Part shown: positions 1 through 8,293 of the stretch, piece by piece
Numbering within the stretch: the first letter of the stretch is position 1
Layout of the letters: every line of letters starts with the position of its first letter
Assembly: GCA_964498065.1 (NCBI GenBank)
Contig: CAZCFZ010000001.1
Location: 1-64,000 of the forward strand
DNA: 64,000 nt
Source of the DNA: FEN-1297 sp964498065
GTDB lineage: Bacteria; Bacteroidota; Ignavibacteria; Ignavibacteriales; Ignavibacteriaceae
Direction of reading: 5' to 3'
Notes under the pieces: model-generated
Told to the model about the DNA's origin: nothing
Database searches by the model: none
What the model saw: the letters and a program-made list of their open reading frames with translations, nothing else
Translations under genes and position numbers: made by a program

Positions 1-56
1 CCTACAAAAATTGCCAGTACGAAAATATATATCAGCATTAATAAATTAATATCCAT
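1..56 (-). CDS. pntA: NAD(P) transhydrogenase subunit alpha, part 2 (membrane domain), N-terminal fragment
   Basis: Partial: only the first 18 codons are inside the window and the gene runs off the left edge. The readable protein begins MDINLLMLIYIFVLAIFV, a hydrophobic first helix typical of the short membrane alpha-2 subunit of proton-translocating transhydrogenases of the split type. An ATG start at 56 is preceded by GAGG seven bases upstream. It starts 40 bases after the stop of the soluble alpha-1 subunit, so the two are almost certainly one operon, with the beta subunit expected beyond the edge. The call rests on the neighbour plus the hydrophobic start; the fragment alone would not be enough. 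Confidence 0.7.
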   Translation of the reverse strand, partial: MDINLLMLIYIFVLAIFV

Positions 57-95
57 TATGCTTCCTCGATCGTTTTTAAAATACGTTTGTTTTTC

Positions 96-1244
96 TTAAG
101 TAATCGTTAACTCTTTAATTTTCGGATGAATGATTTCCCCATTATAGGTTATCATTGCACCTTTAATTATTTCATCATCAAATTTAATTTCAATTTTTCC
201 TTCTTTGCCGATATGAAGCAAAAGACTCAAAATATTTTTTGAATACATTTCACTTGAATGAAAAGGGACAAGACTCGGAAGATTAGTTTCTCCTATAATA
301 GTCACTCCGTATTTTTTTACGGTTTTCCCTTTTTCACTTACTTCGCAATTTCCGCCGAACTCTACCGCCATATCCAAAATAACGCTGCCTTCCCTCATCT
401 TCTTTACCATTTCTTCAGTTACCAAAATAGGAGACTTTTTACCGGGCACCAGCGCTGTTGTTATTACAATATCCGCTTCGGTAATATGTTTAAAAATCAA
501 TTCTTTCTGTTTCTTTAAAAATTCTTCGGAAGCTTCTTTAGCATAGCCGCTTTCATCCTGCATTGATTCGTCCGATTCCACTTCAATAAACCTTCCGCCC
601 AAACTTTCAACTTCTTCTTTAACTGCAAGTCTTATATCGGAAACTTCAACAACAGCACCGAGCCTTTTTGCCGTACCGAGCGCTTGCAGCCCGGCTACTC
701 CCGCACCCATTATAACAACTTTTGCAGGAGCAATTGTACCGGCGGCAGTCATCAATAAAGGAAATAATTTTCCAAGAACATTGGCAGTCATTATTACACT
801 TTTGTAGCCGGCAATATTAGCCTGAGAACTTAACGCATCCATCTTCTGTGCTAACGTTGTTCTCGGAATCATATCCATAGAAATAACATTTATTCCAAGC
901 TCTGCAGACTTTTTTACCAAATCGGTATAATACAAAGGGTAAAGGAATGTTATTAATAATGTTCCTTTTCTCATCAGGTCAAGTTCATTTTTGTTAAGTT
1001 CAGGGTGATTTAATGGACGCTGCACTTTTAAAATTATTTCAGCCGAATTGTAAAGCCCCGTCAAGTCGCTGAAAATTTTTACTCCTGCTTGTTGATAAGC
1101 AGAATCGGTAAATCCTGCTTTTAAGCCGGCATCTTTTTCAATATGAATTTCAAACCCGGCTTTTATCAATTTTGAAGCCACATCGGGAACAACGGCAACT
1201 CTATTTTCACCCTCAAGAATTTCTTTGGGAACTCCTATTATCAC
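96..1244 (-). CDS. pntA: NAD(P) transhydrogenase subunit alpha, part 1 (soluble NAD(H)-binding domain)
   Basis: The 382-residue product matches the alanine dehydrogenase/transhydrogenase alpha family over its whole length. It opens with MIIGVPKEILEGENRVAVVP, and a Rossmann glycine motif (VIMGAGVAGLQALGTAKRLGA) sits near residue 180, followed by the acidic VSDIR end of the second strand. This domain binds NAD(H) and passes hydride to NADP in the beta subunit, coupled to proton entry across the inner membrane, and so supplies NADPH. It lacks the C-terminal helices of E. coli PntA, consistent with a split alpha subunit whose membrane part follows at 56. The start codon is GTG, supported by AAGGAGG seven bases upstream. 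Confidence 0.93.
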   Translation of the reverse strand: MIIGVPKEILEGENRVAVVPDVASKLIKAGFEIHIEKDAGLKAGFTDSAYQQAGVKIFSDLTGLYNSAEIILKVQRPLNHPELNKNELDLMRKGTLLITFLYPLYYTDLVKKSAELGINVISMDMIPRTTLAQKMDALSSQANIAGYKSVIMTANVLGKLFPLLMTAAGTIAPAKVVIMGAGVAGLQALGTAKRLGAVVEVSDIRLAVKEEVESLGGRFIEVESDESMQDESGYAKEASEEFLKKQKELIFKHITEADIVITTALVPGKKSPILVTEEMVKKMREGSVILDMAVEFGGNCEVSEKGKTVKKYGVTIIGETNLPSLVPFHSSEMYSKNILSLLLHIGKEGKIEIKFDDEIIKGAMITYNGEIIHPKIKELTIT

Positions 1245-1567
1245 GAATTATCCTCCTTAAATCTTTTCGGATTTTAGAAAAATATATTTTATAAATAATA
1301 TGATTATATATCGGAAATAAGGATACAGAATTTATCTCGCCGGTTTAAAATATGAAATCTTTCTGGTAATTAAAAAGAAAACTCTCTATCTTATTAGTCG
1401 GAATAAAAAATAATTGGAAATTTTTACATTAAGTATATAAGAAGGGTGTGTTTCTGATATATTTAACCAGCTTATATGATATAGAACATAGCTGAGCCCA
1501 CGGAATTTAAAATCAGAAAATTTTAATTACAAAATAACTAAACAATCAATAAGGAAAAGGGTATATA
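1245..1567. other. Divergent intergenic region (323 bases) between pntA and the DUF6263-like gene
   Basis: The two flanking genes are transcribed away from each other, so promoters for both should lie here. I see a good Shine-Dalgarno for the right-hand gene (AAGGAAAAGG at 1551-1560) and one for pntA at 1252-1259. I see no convincing promoter boxes, no hairpin and no coding potential in the rest, which is very AT-rich. Confidence 0.5.
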
Positions 1568-2410
1568 ATGAAAAAAAATTTGTTCGTATCGTTCAGTATT
1601 CTAACTGCTTTATTCCTTTGTATGACAATTTATGCTCAAGATGCATACAATCTGCAATATAAATTCACAAAGGGAAAAACTTATACATATAAAGATTTAG
1701 GATCCACCAGGATAACACAAACAATGATGGGAAGAGAAATGAAAGTTAACACCTCAACCAAAGGTCAAGTAAGTTTGAAGGTTGAAGATGTAAAAAGCAG
1801 CGGCGATGCAACACTTATCTATTCAGTTGATTCTATTCAGGTAAAAACATCAGGAATGGGACAAGAGTCATCTCCGGATTTAGGATTTTTAATCGGTAAA
1901 AGAATTGAAATGAATTTTTCAAAACTCGGTAAATTAATTAATTTAACCGAACTTGATACGGTTGAAAACAACAACCGTTATATTTCCATTGAACAGGAAG
2001 CAAAACACTTCTTTGCAACTCTCCCGGATAAAGGAGTTAAGATGGGAGATAAATGGAATTCTTCTCAAGTTGACACAATGGCAACGATGGGAGGAAATAT
2101 AATAAGTGACGTGGATTTTGTTTACACATTAGCCGGGAAAGAGAATAAACTAGGACATGATTGTTTTAAAATTAATTTTACAGCAAATCTAAAAATTCAA
2201 GGACATGGTAATATGAGGGGAACGGATATTACCATGGACGGAACCGGGACATCAAATGGAGAAATATTTTTAGATACTAGTACCGGGATGTTGGTTTACA
2301 ATAAAAGTAATGTTGATACAAAGATGAATATGGTAACCGGCGGTGCACAAGCAATGACAATTCCAATGACCCAATCGACTATATCGGAAAGATCACTTGT
2401 CGGTGATTAA
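1568..2410 (+). CDS. Secreted DUF6263-like protein
   Basis: The 280-residue protein has a clear Sec signal peptide (residues 1-23, ending at IYAQ) and no later membrane helix, so it is periplasmic or surface-exposed. The mature part is a beta-rich sequence with regularly spaced GKxY, LxKLGKL and GxKMGDKWNSS segments, resembling the DUF6263 family of Bacteroidota and Ignavibacteria, whose function is unknown. The ATG at 1568 follows AAGGAAAAGG by seven bases. It stands alone as a transcription unit, with a strong hairpin terminator at 2428-2449 separating it from DoxX. The family assignment comes from general resemblance only. Confidence 0.7.
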   Translation: MKKNLFVSFSILTALFLCMTIYAQDAYNLQYKFTKGKTYTYKDLGSTRITQTMMGREMKVNTSTKGQVSLKVEDVKSSGDATLIYSVDSIQVKTSGMGQESSPDLGFLIGKRIEMNFSKLGKLINLTELDTVENNNRYISIEQEAKHFFATLPDKGVKMGDKWNSSQVDTMATMGGNIISDVDFVYTLAGKENKLGHDCFKINFTANLKIQGHGNMRGTDITMDGTGTSNGEIFLDTSTGMLVYNKSNVDTKMNMVTGGAQAMTIPMTQSTISERSLVGD

Positions 2411-2427
2411 ATAATTAACTTCAATTA

Positions 2428-2461
2428 ACCGGCCTGAAAAATGGCCGGTATTTATTTATAT
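2428..2461 (+). terminator. Intrinsic terminator after the DUF6263-like gene
   Basis: A perfect 7-bp GC-rich stem, ACCGGCC (2428-2434) and GGCCGGT (2443-2449), with an 8-base loop is followed by a T-rich tail (ATTTATTTATAT). It lies 18 bases after the stop codon. The G+C content of the stem stands out sharply from the AT-rich surroundings. Confidence 0.8.
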
Positions 2462-2513
2462 TTAATCTGCGGATAATAAAATATTTTTACCATTTCGTTA
2501 GAGTTATTTTCTT

Positions 2514-2906
2514 ATGAAATTTATTGAACGCTCTCTGGGAAAGTTTACAAAAGAAATTTATTCTTTGATGAGAATTATTATTGCTGTCTTGTTTGCGAGC
2601 CACGGCGCTCAAAAATTATTCGGCGTTCTCGGGGGACATGTAATGCATAATCCTAAATTTATAATCGCAGGAATTATAGAATTCTTTGGTGGAATAATGA
2701 TTTGTCTCGGATTTAAGACGAGGATTGCAGCATTTATTGCATCCGGTGAGATGGCATATGCTTATTTTACCGTTCACTCTTCAGGCGGATTCTGGCCGAT
2801 TATGAACGGCGGAGAAAAGGCAGTGTTTTATTGTTTCGTATTTCTATTTATGGCTGCTTACGGATCAGGAAGCTGGAGTGTTGATTCACTTTTAAAGAGG
2901 AAATAA
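2514..2906 (+). CDS. DoxX family membrane protein
   Basis: The 130-residue protein fits the DoxX family in length and pattern: four hydrophobic helices and the characteristic LFASHGAQKLFG turn after helix one, then FGGIMICLGFKTRIAA. Members sit in the inner membrane; some accompany thiosulfate:quinone or terminal oxidases and others have redox-stress roles, but most are uncharacterised. No oxidase genes lie nearby, so a specific role cannot be assigned. It faces aguA convergently with a 38-base gap that holds no strong terminator. Confidence 0.88.
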   Translation: MKFIERSLGKFTKEIYSLMRIIIAVLFASHGAQKLFGVLGGHVMHNPKFIIAGIIEFFGGIMICLGFKTRIAAFIASGEMAYAYFTVHSSGGFWPIMNGGEKAVFYCFVFLFMAAYGSGSWSVDSLLKRK

Positions 2907-2944
2907 CCAAACATTTAAAAGGTTAAATCATAGCTAATGACTAT

Positions 2945-4018
2945 CTATATACCCGGCTGCTCACGCGTTAAGCAATGAATTGTACCCAATCCCCAAACCA
3001 AATCAACTGCATGGATTCCTATAACAGGACGATCTGTTATCAGTTCACTTAATATGCCAAGTGCAAGTTTATCATTCGGATCATTAAATGTAGGAACTAA
3101 AACTGCTGCATTGGAAATATAAAAATTTGCATAGCTTGCGGGCAGTCTTTGTCCTTTAAATATTACAGGTTCAGGCATTGGCAACTCTACAACTTCAGGT
3201 TTGGAACCATTCTCGAGCTTTATATGCTGAATCTGATCTTTATTTTCTTTTAACAATTTATAATTCGCGTCTGATGAATTTTTCTCTTGAACTAACACAA
3301 GAGTTTTTTCATCGACGAACCGGCAAAGGTCATCAACATGACCGTGAGTATCGTCCCCCGCTATCCCTTTATTTAACCAGAACACATTTGTTATACCGAG
3401 ATAATTTCTAAAAATTTCTTCATAATCTTTTTTATTCAAACCGGGATTACGGACTTGAACTTTTTCATCGAGAAGGCATTCTTCAGTAGTTATTAATGTC
3501 CCTTTCCCGTTTACATCAATTGATCCGCCTTCCAAAATAATTTGTCTTCCTGAATGTTCCGGAACGAATTTTAAAAGATTAAACTTGTTAGAAATGAATT
3601 CAGGCAGTTTTGTATCTTTTTTGTAGTTCGAATATTTGGCCCAGCCGTTGAATTTAAATTTTACAGAAGCAGCTTGTTCTTTATTTATAATAAATGCCGG
3701 ACATGCATCTCTCATCCATCCCCTGTCGGTTTTAAATTGATAGAATTCAACATCGGTTAGGTCAACATTTGAAGAAATTAAAGCTGACATTGCTTTTCGC
3801 TTATGTTCATTTGACTCAACAATAATTCTAACTTTTTCATCTGCCGAAATCCTTTTAACAATTTCAGAGTAAACCCATTGAATCGGTACAAATTTTCCCG
3901 GCCAGTCTTCTTTATTGTGCGGCCATCCTAGCCAAGTGGCTTCATGCTTTTCCCATTCGGCAGGCATTCTAAAACCAAGTTCAAATGGAATTTTGAAAGA
4001 GATATTGGATTTGCTCAT
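2945..4018 (-). CDS. aguA: Agmatine deiminase
   Basis: The 357-residue protein belongs to the Porphyromonas-type peptidyl-arginine/agmatine deiminase family. It converts agmatine to N-carbamoylputrescine and ammonia in the cytoplasm. Visible family landmarks are MPAEWEKHEATWLGWPHN near the N terminus, the DRGWMRDACP segment, the EGGSIDVNGKGTL segment, the GDDTHGHVDDLCRF segment with active-site His/Asp, and the C-terminal catalytic Cys349 in GTIHCLTREQPG. Its ATG overlaps the TGA of aguB by four bases, so the pair is translationally coupled. Together they give putrescine from agmatine without urea, the alternative to SpeB agmatinase. No arginine decarboxylase gene is in the window. Confidence 0.95.
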   Translation of the reverse strand: MSKSNISFKIPFELGFRMPAEWEKHEATWLGWPHNKEDWPGKFVPIQWVYSEIVKRISADEKVRIIVESNEHKRKAMSALISSNVDLTDVEFYQFKTDRGWMRDACPAFIINKEQAASVKFKFNGWAKYSNYKKDTKLPEFISNKFNLLKFVPEHSGRQIILEGGSIDVNGKGTLITTEECLLDEKVQVRNPGLNKKDYEEIFRNYLGITNVFWLNKGIAGDDTHGHVDDLCRFVDEKTLVLVQEKNSSDANYKLLKENKDQIQHIKLENGSKPEVVELPMPEPVIFKGQRLPASYANFYISNAAVLVPTFNDPNDKLALGILSELITDRPVIGIHAVDLVWGLGTIHCLTREQPGI

Positions 4019-4926
4019 TTATCCCCGTCTAAAAATCTTTTTTCAATACCGCTGTAAGCGTCAATTCTTCTATCGCGAAGGAATGGCCAGTTAGTGCGTA
4101 TATATTCAATTCGGGATGTATCGACTTCTGCAAGTAAAATTTCTTCTTTGCCGGCTGAGGCTTGTGCAATAATTATACCTTGAGGATCAGATATAAAGGA
4201 TGATCCCCAAAACTCTATTCCATCGGAACTTTCAATTTGTTTTTCCAAACCTACTCTATTAGCGGCTGCTAAATAAACTCCGTTTGCTATTGCATGCCCC
4301 CGCTGTACAGTCTGCCATGATTCAAATTGCGCTTTCCCATGTTCCCTTTTTTCGGACGGATGCCAGCCTATAGCCGTCGGGTAAAATAGAATGTCTGCTC
4401 CATTTAATGCGGTTAATCTCGCACCTTCGGGATACCATTGATCCCAGCAAATAAGAGTTCCGATATTACCGTACTTCGTTTTAAATGACTTAAATCCCAG
4501 ATCGCCCGGCGTAAAATAAAATTTTTCATAATAGTACGGGTCATCCGGGATATGCATTTTGCGATAAATGCCAGAAACTTTTCCGTCGGCATTTATTACA
4601 ACTGCAGTATTATGATAAACTCCTTTAGTCCTTTTTTCAAAAATCGGGACGATAATTACAACTTTATTCTTTGCAGCAATATTGCACATTGTTTTGGTTG
4701 AAGGTCCATGAATTGTCTCCGCCAATTCAAAATACTTTATATCTTCTTCTTGACAAAAATACTGCGAACGAAATAACTCAGGGAGGCAAATTACTTTTGC
4801 GCCTTGCTTGGAAGCTTTTTCAATCCATGTAACTGCTTTTTTAAGATTTATCGCCGGATCTTTTTCCATAGCCATTTGAATCAGTCCGATTGAGTATTTA
4901 CCAATTTTATTTTTTTTGTTACTCAT
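4015..4926 (-). CDS. aguB: N-carbamoylputrescine amidase
   Basis: A 303-residue nitrilase-superfamily (CN hydrolase) enzyme that hydrolyses N-carbamoylputrescine to putrescine, CO2 and ammonia. The catalytic triad is readable: Glu50 in CLPELF, Lys123 in YRKMHIPDD and Cys160 in LICWDQWYPE. The sequences HIPDDPYYYEKFYFTPGD and CWDQWYPEGAR are typical of plant and bacterial AguB rather than of generic nitrilases. It is the first gene of the aguB-aguA pair, with a four-base ATGA overlap. The pathway supplies putrescine for polyamine synthesis. Confidence 0.95.
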   Translation of the reverse strand: MSNKKNKIGKYSIGLIQMAMEKDPAINLKKAVTWIEKASKQGAKVICLPELFRSQYFCQEEDIKYFELAETIHGPSTKTMCNIAAKNKVVIIVPIFEKRTKGVYHNTAVVINADGKVSGIYRKMHIPDDPYYYEKFYFTPGDLGFKSFKTKYGNIGTLICWDQWYPEGARLTALNGADILFYPTAIGWHPSEKREHGKAQFESWQTVQRGHAIANGVYLAAANRVGLEKQIESSDGIEFWGSSFISDPQGIIIAQASAGKEEILLAEVDTSRIEYIRTNWPFLRDRRIDAYSGIEKRFLDGDK

Positions 4927-5014
4927 GTAAAATTGTAATAATTATGTTTATAAGAAATTATTGAATGAAAATTTATATTAATACTGATAAAAATAACAAT
5001 TTCATGGCAATTAC

Positions 5015-6352
5015 TTAATACCCTGTAGAAGAAACAAGTCTCCCGTTTTCATTATACTCTTTACTGCTTATAAGTTTGCCGTTTGAATAATAATCCTCAG
5101 TCTTCAATTGTCCGTTTTCAAAATAAGTTCTAACGTAACCGTCAATTTTTCCGTCCCAGTATCCTTCAACTTTTTTAAGCGCACCATATTTATAATAATA
5201 CTTTTTCTTCCCGGTAATTTTTCCATTCGAGTAATCTGCTTCGGATTCCAAAAGACCGTTATCATAATAAGTTTTATAATCACCATTAGGTATGCCGTTA
5301 ATATTATTAAACTGCGATCTTAAATTACCGTTTTTATAGTATGTTAATTCCAATCCGTTCTTTTTATTATTAGAATAATTAACTTCAGATTCTAAAGTTC
5401 CGTCTTCATCATAATTTCGAGCTATTCCGATTTGGACGCCGTTTATATAACCCATTGAAGATTTGAGTATTCCATTATCGTAATATTTAAAAGATCTTCC
5501 CTGAAGTGTATCTTTTTTATAGTTCCATTCTTCCTTTAAAAATCCATTGTCATAATAATATCTTGCATAACTATCCTTTACGCTGTCTTTGTAATGAATT
5601 TCGCTTTTTAATGTACCGTTATCATAATAAGTGCGTAGAGTTTTTTCCTCGGATTGAAATTTGCCCATTATATTATAGCGGACCCTATTTACTAACTGCC
5701 CGTTAACATAATCATCAACAACTCTAACATTTCCGGCAAGATCAAATATTTTTACTTCACCTTCAAGTTTGTCATTTTTGAAGTTGGACTCCAGGGCAAC
5801 AGAGCCGTTATCATTGTATACTATTGAAGGACCATTTCGCATTCCATCTTTGAAAGTTTTTAGAACTTCAACCTGCCCATTTTTAAAATAAGTTTTGGAA
5901 ATCCCCTCCAGTTCCCCATTTACATAATTCCAGTCTCCCTGCAGCTCTCCTGTCTTATAATAAGTATGGGTTACTCCTTCCAATTTTCCATGAACATAAT
6001 TTTGAACCGACCACAGTTCGCCTGTCTCGTAATACCATTTTGATACACCCTCTTTCAAACCATCCTTATAATTCCATTCGATACTTAGCAGACCGTTTTC
6101 AAAATACCAATCTGATTTTCCCTGTTCCTTTCCGTTTACATAATTCCATACTTTCCATAAGTGGCCGTTCGGATAGTATTCGATATATATTCCGTTTAAT
6201 TTTCCATTTGAATAACTACCCAAGGTTTTTAAACCGCCGCCGGGGTAATAAGTTTTTTTAGTTATTGAGGCGGATGTTTCCTGCGAATAACTCAATGTTG
6301 AAAAACAAAAAACAAAAGATAAAACAAATAGAATGTTAAAATTTTTACGCAT
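5015..6352 (-). CDS. Secreted MORN/YwqK-type repeat protein (about 18 repeats)
   Basis: After a signal peptide (MRKNFNILFVLSFVFCFSTL, cleavage near SYSQ) almost the whole protein is a tandem array of about 18 units of 23-24 residues with consensus Y-Y-x-N-G-x-L-x-x-x-x-x-Y-x-N-G-K-x-x-G. One unit near the middle (NIMGKFQSEEKTLR) is degenerate. These are MORN-like repeats of the type databases call 'YwqK family antitoxin'; there is no toxin gene beside it and I read it as an exported beta-solenoid-like scaffold of unknown binding partner. I prefer the ATG at 6352 over an in-frame TTG at 6364 because it starts directly at a good signal peptide. It is divergent from the CDF transporter. Confidence 0.85.
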   Translation of the reverse strand: MRKNFNILFVLSFVFCFSTLSYSQETSASITKKTYYPGGGLKTLGSYSNGKLNGIYIEYYPNGHLWKVWNYVNGKEQGKSDWYFENGLLSIEWNYKDGLKEGVSKWYYETGELWSVQNYVHGKLEGVTHTYYKTGELQGDWNYVNGELEGISKTYFKNGQVEVLKTFKDGMRNGPSIVYNDNGSVALESNFKNDKLEGEVKIFDLAGNVRVVDDYVNGQLVNRVRYNIMGKFQSEEKTLRTYYDNGTLKSEIHYKDSVKDSYARYYYDNGFLKEEWNYKKDTLQGRSFKYYDNGILKSSMGYINGVQIGIARNYDEDGTLESEVNYSNNKKNGLELTYYKNGNLRSQFNNINGIPNGDYKTYYDNGLLESEADYSNGKITGKKKYYYKYGALKKVEGYWDGKIDGYVRTYFENGQLKTEDYYSNGKLISSKEYNENGRLVSSTGY

Positions 6353-6539
6353 AAGATTCAGCAAATATTTTTAATTATTATTTCCCAGTCATAATTTTTC
6401 ACTTTAAATTTAATTATAAAATTATGATTATTTTATCATAAGAAAAATTGATAAAAATTTCTTTTTATTGGAAATAATATTATTATTAGGTAAAATAAAT
6501 CATAAATCAAAAAATCAACACTTGGCAGAGATAACCGAC

Positions 6540-7457
6540 ATGCATAACCACGGAATAAATCGTGCCGGGACACAGAGGAATTTGATAATATCCATATTCC
6601 TTAATGCATTTATAGTAATAGGAGAATTATTTGCCGGAATTATCAGCAACAGTTTAGCTCTTATTTCCGATGCGCTGCACAACTTTAGCGACTTGATCTC
6701 GCTTATTTTAAGTTTAGCAGCTGTTAGAATGTCTAACTGGAAAGCGACACCTAATAAAACATACGGCTATATAAGAGCAGAGATAATTGTTGCATTTATT
6801 AATTCATCTGCTTTATTATTAATCGGCGTTTACATTATCTACGAAGCTGTAGGACGAATTATCCATCCGCAAAATGTCCTGGCTCTCTGGGTAATTATCG
6901 TTGCGGCAGGCGGATTTATTGCGAATTCGATTTCAACTTATTTAGTGCATAAAAATTCTCATGAAGATTTAAATACAAAGACAGCGTATCTTCATTTATT
7001 TTTTGATGCGTTAAACTCACTACTGGTAATAATAGCCGGTACATTAATTTATTTTTTCAACTGGATTATACTTGACCCGGTATTTTCCATAATAATCGGT
7101 TTATTCATTATAAAGAGCGGCTGGGATGTTGTAAGGGAAACTATAAATATTTTAAGCGAAGGTACTCCGAAAGATATTAATATGAAGGAAGTCGCTGATT
7201 TCATTTCTTCATTCCCGGAAGTTAAAGAAATGCATCATCTGCACATCTGGTCGCTGTCGTCAAAAATGTATGCATTAAGCGCTCATGTTGTAGTCGAAGA
7301 TCAACTAATAAGCAAAGGATATTTAATTATTGACAAGCTTGAAAAATCCTTGAATCAAAAATTCGGAATTGATCATCCCACAATTCAGCTGGAAGCGGAT
7401 TTGAGCTTAGAACAGAATAAAACCATTAAAATCCAGCATCAAAGTATTGATAAGTAA
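6540..7457 (+). CDS. Cation diffusion facilitator (zinc-type) exporter
   Basis: A CDF-family antiporter that exports divalent metal in exchange for protons across the inner membrane. Six membrane helices are visible. Helix II carries HNFSD and helix V carries HLFFD, the HxxxD/HxxxD quartet typical of zinc transporters, followed by the cytoplasmic C-terminal domain with MHHLHIWSLSS. The N terminus has a short HNHG stretch. The reading frame can be extended upstream to a TTG at 6468, but the ATG at 6540 gives the usual CDF start, so I use it; neither has a strong Shine-Dalgarno. The family best known by CzcD/ZitB fits at about 305 residues. Confidence 0.9.
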   Translation: MHNHGINRAGTQRNLIISIFLNAFIVIGELFAGIISNSLALISDALHNFSDLISLILSLAAVRMSNWKATPNKTYGYIRAEIIVAFINSSALLLIGVYIIYEAVGRIIHPQNVLALWVIIVAAGGFIANSISTYLVHKNSHEDLNTKTAYLHLFFDALNSLLVIIAGTLIYFFNWIILDPVFSIIIGLFIIKSGWDVVRETINILSEGTPKDINMKEVADFISSFPEVKEMHHLHIWSLSSKMYALSAHVVVEDQLISKGYLIIDKLEKSLNQKFGIDHPTIQLEADLSLEQNKTIKIQHQSIDK

Positions 7458-7635
7458 TCACTCGTAAAACTATATTAAAAATCTGTTAGAAATAATTTTA
7501 ATATGAAAGGTGATAATTAAAAATTACCCGTATAATCATAAATTAAGCTTTTCTTGCAACGAATAATAGATAAAATATTAGGATAAGCCGCCTTTTGTCA
7601 ATCTGATGTAATTATTCAATGGTTACAGGCAGCTT

Positions 7636-8292
7636 TTATTTGGGATTATGTTTGTCATCGATAATGTATTTAAAATCTTTGTACAGCCATATACTATGAA
7701 TTTCCCCATTAATTTGGGCTGGAATAAATTTCAATTTGCTTGCATAATTAACTGCAGCCGAATCCAATAAAATCGAATCTGAGGATTTTTGAACAATGAT
7801 TTCAGATACATCCCCTTTTTTTGTAACAAATAACTTAATCCTTAGGGTCCCTTCGATATTGCCGGAAACTGCTTCAGGCGGATAAACCGGTATAATTTCG
7901 GAAACTATTTTAGGTTCAATAATTTTGGTTGAATCGAATTCAAAAAAATTTTTAATTACAACTGTTCCGTTATTTTTTCTTTCCTTTTTAATCTTATTAA
8001 AAATAACCACATTTTCATTTCCATAGAATTTATATGCAAGATTATAACGGTTCAATAATTTTTCCAAATTTACTTTATCAAGGTTCTGCATATTAACGGA
8101 ATCAATTTCAATCTTCCCTACTATATTGTCTCCGTAAACAAAATTCAATCCTCTTTCGCTTCTCATTTTCTCAAGAACGGTTTTGAGGAGTACTTTCCTT
8201 CTATCCGTAGAATGAATATCATCAAAGGATTGGGAAAAAATATGTACGGAGAATAAGATCTCCGTACACAATAATAAAACAAGTCGTGACAT
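7636..8292 (-). CDS. Periplasmic STN domain-TonB C-terminal domain fusion protein
   Basis: Signal peptide (1-21), then an STN-like domain (about 45-100, ending NLAYKFYGNENVVIFNK, the short secretin/TonB-receptor N-terminal fold that signals to FecR proteins), then a TonB C-terminal domain (about 132-212: PVYPPEAVSGNIEGTLRIKL, DVSEIIVQKSS, LKFIPAQINGE). It has no inner-membrane anchor after signal cleavage, no proline-rich linker and no beta-barrel, so it is neither a standard TonB nor a receptor. The ATG at 8292 lies just after the upstream stop; a TTG at 8304 is an alternative. It is the last gene after sigma factor, FecR and a TonB_C lipoprotein, which suggests a regulatory or envelope-stress role (inference). 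Confidence 0.8.
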   Translation of the reverse strand: MSRLVLLLCTEILFSVHIFSQSFDDIHSTDRRKVLLKTVLEKMRSERGLNFVYGDNIVGKIEIDSVNMQNLDKVNLEKLLNRYNLAYKFYGNENVVIFNKIKKERKNNGTVVIKNFFEFDSTKIIEPKIVSEIIPVYPPEAVSGNIEGTLRIKLFVTKKGDVSEIIVQKSSDSILLDSAAVNYASKLKFIPAQINGEIHSIWLYKDFKYIIDDKHNPK

Positions 8293-8293
8293 A

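Noticed and set aside
5015..6352. Toxin-antitoxin system suggested by the YwqK name of MORN proteins
   Set aside because: The protein is exported, very long and has no adjacent toxin gene; the name alone is not evidence.
7472..7504. AT-only palindrome ATATTAAAA / TTTTAATAT between the convergent CDF and STN/TonB_C genes
   Set aside because: Made only of A and T in a very AT-rich region; too weak to be called a terminator.
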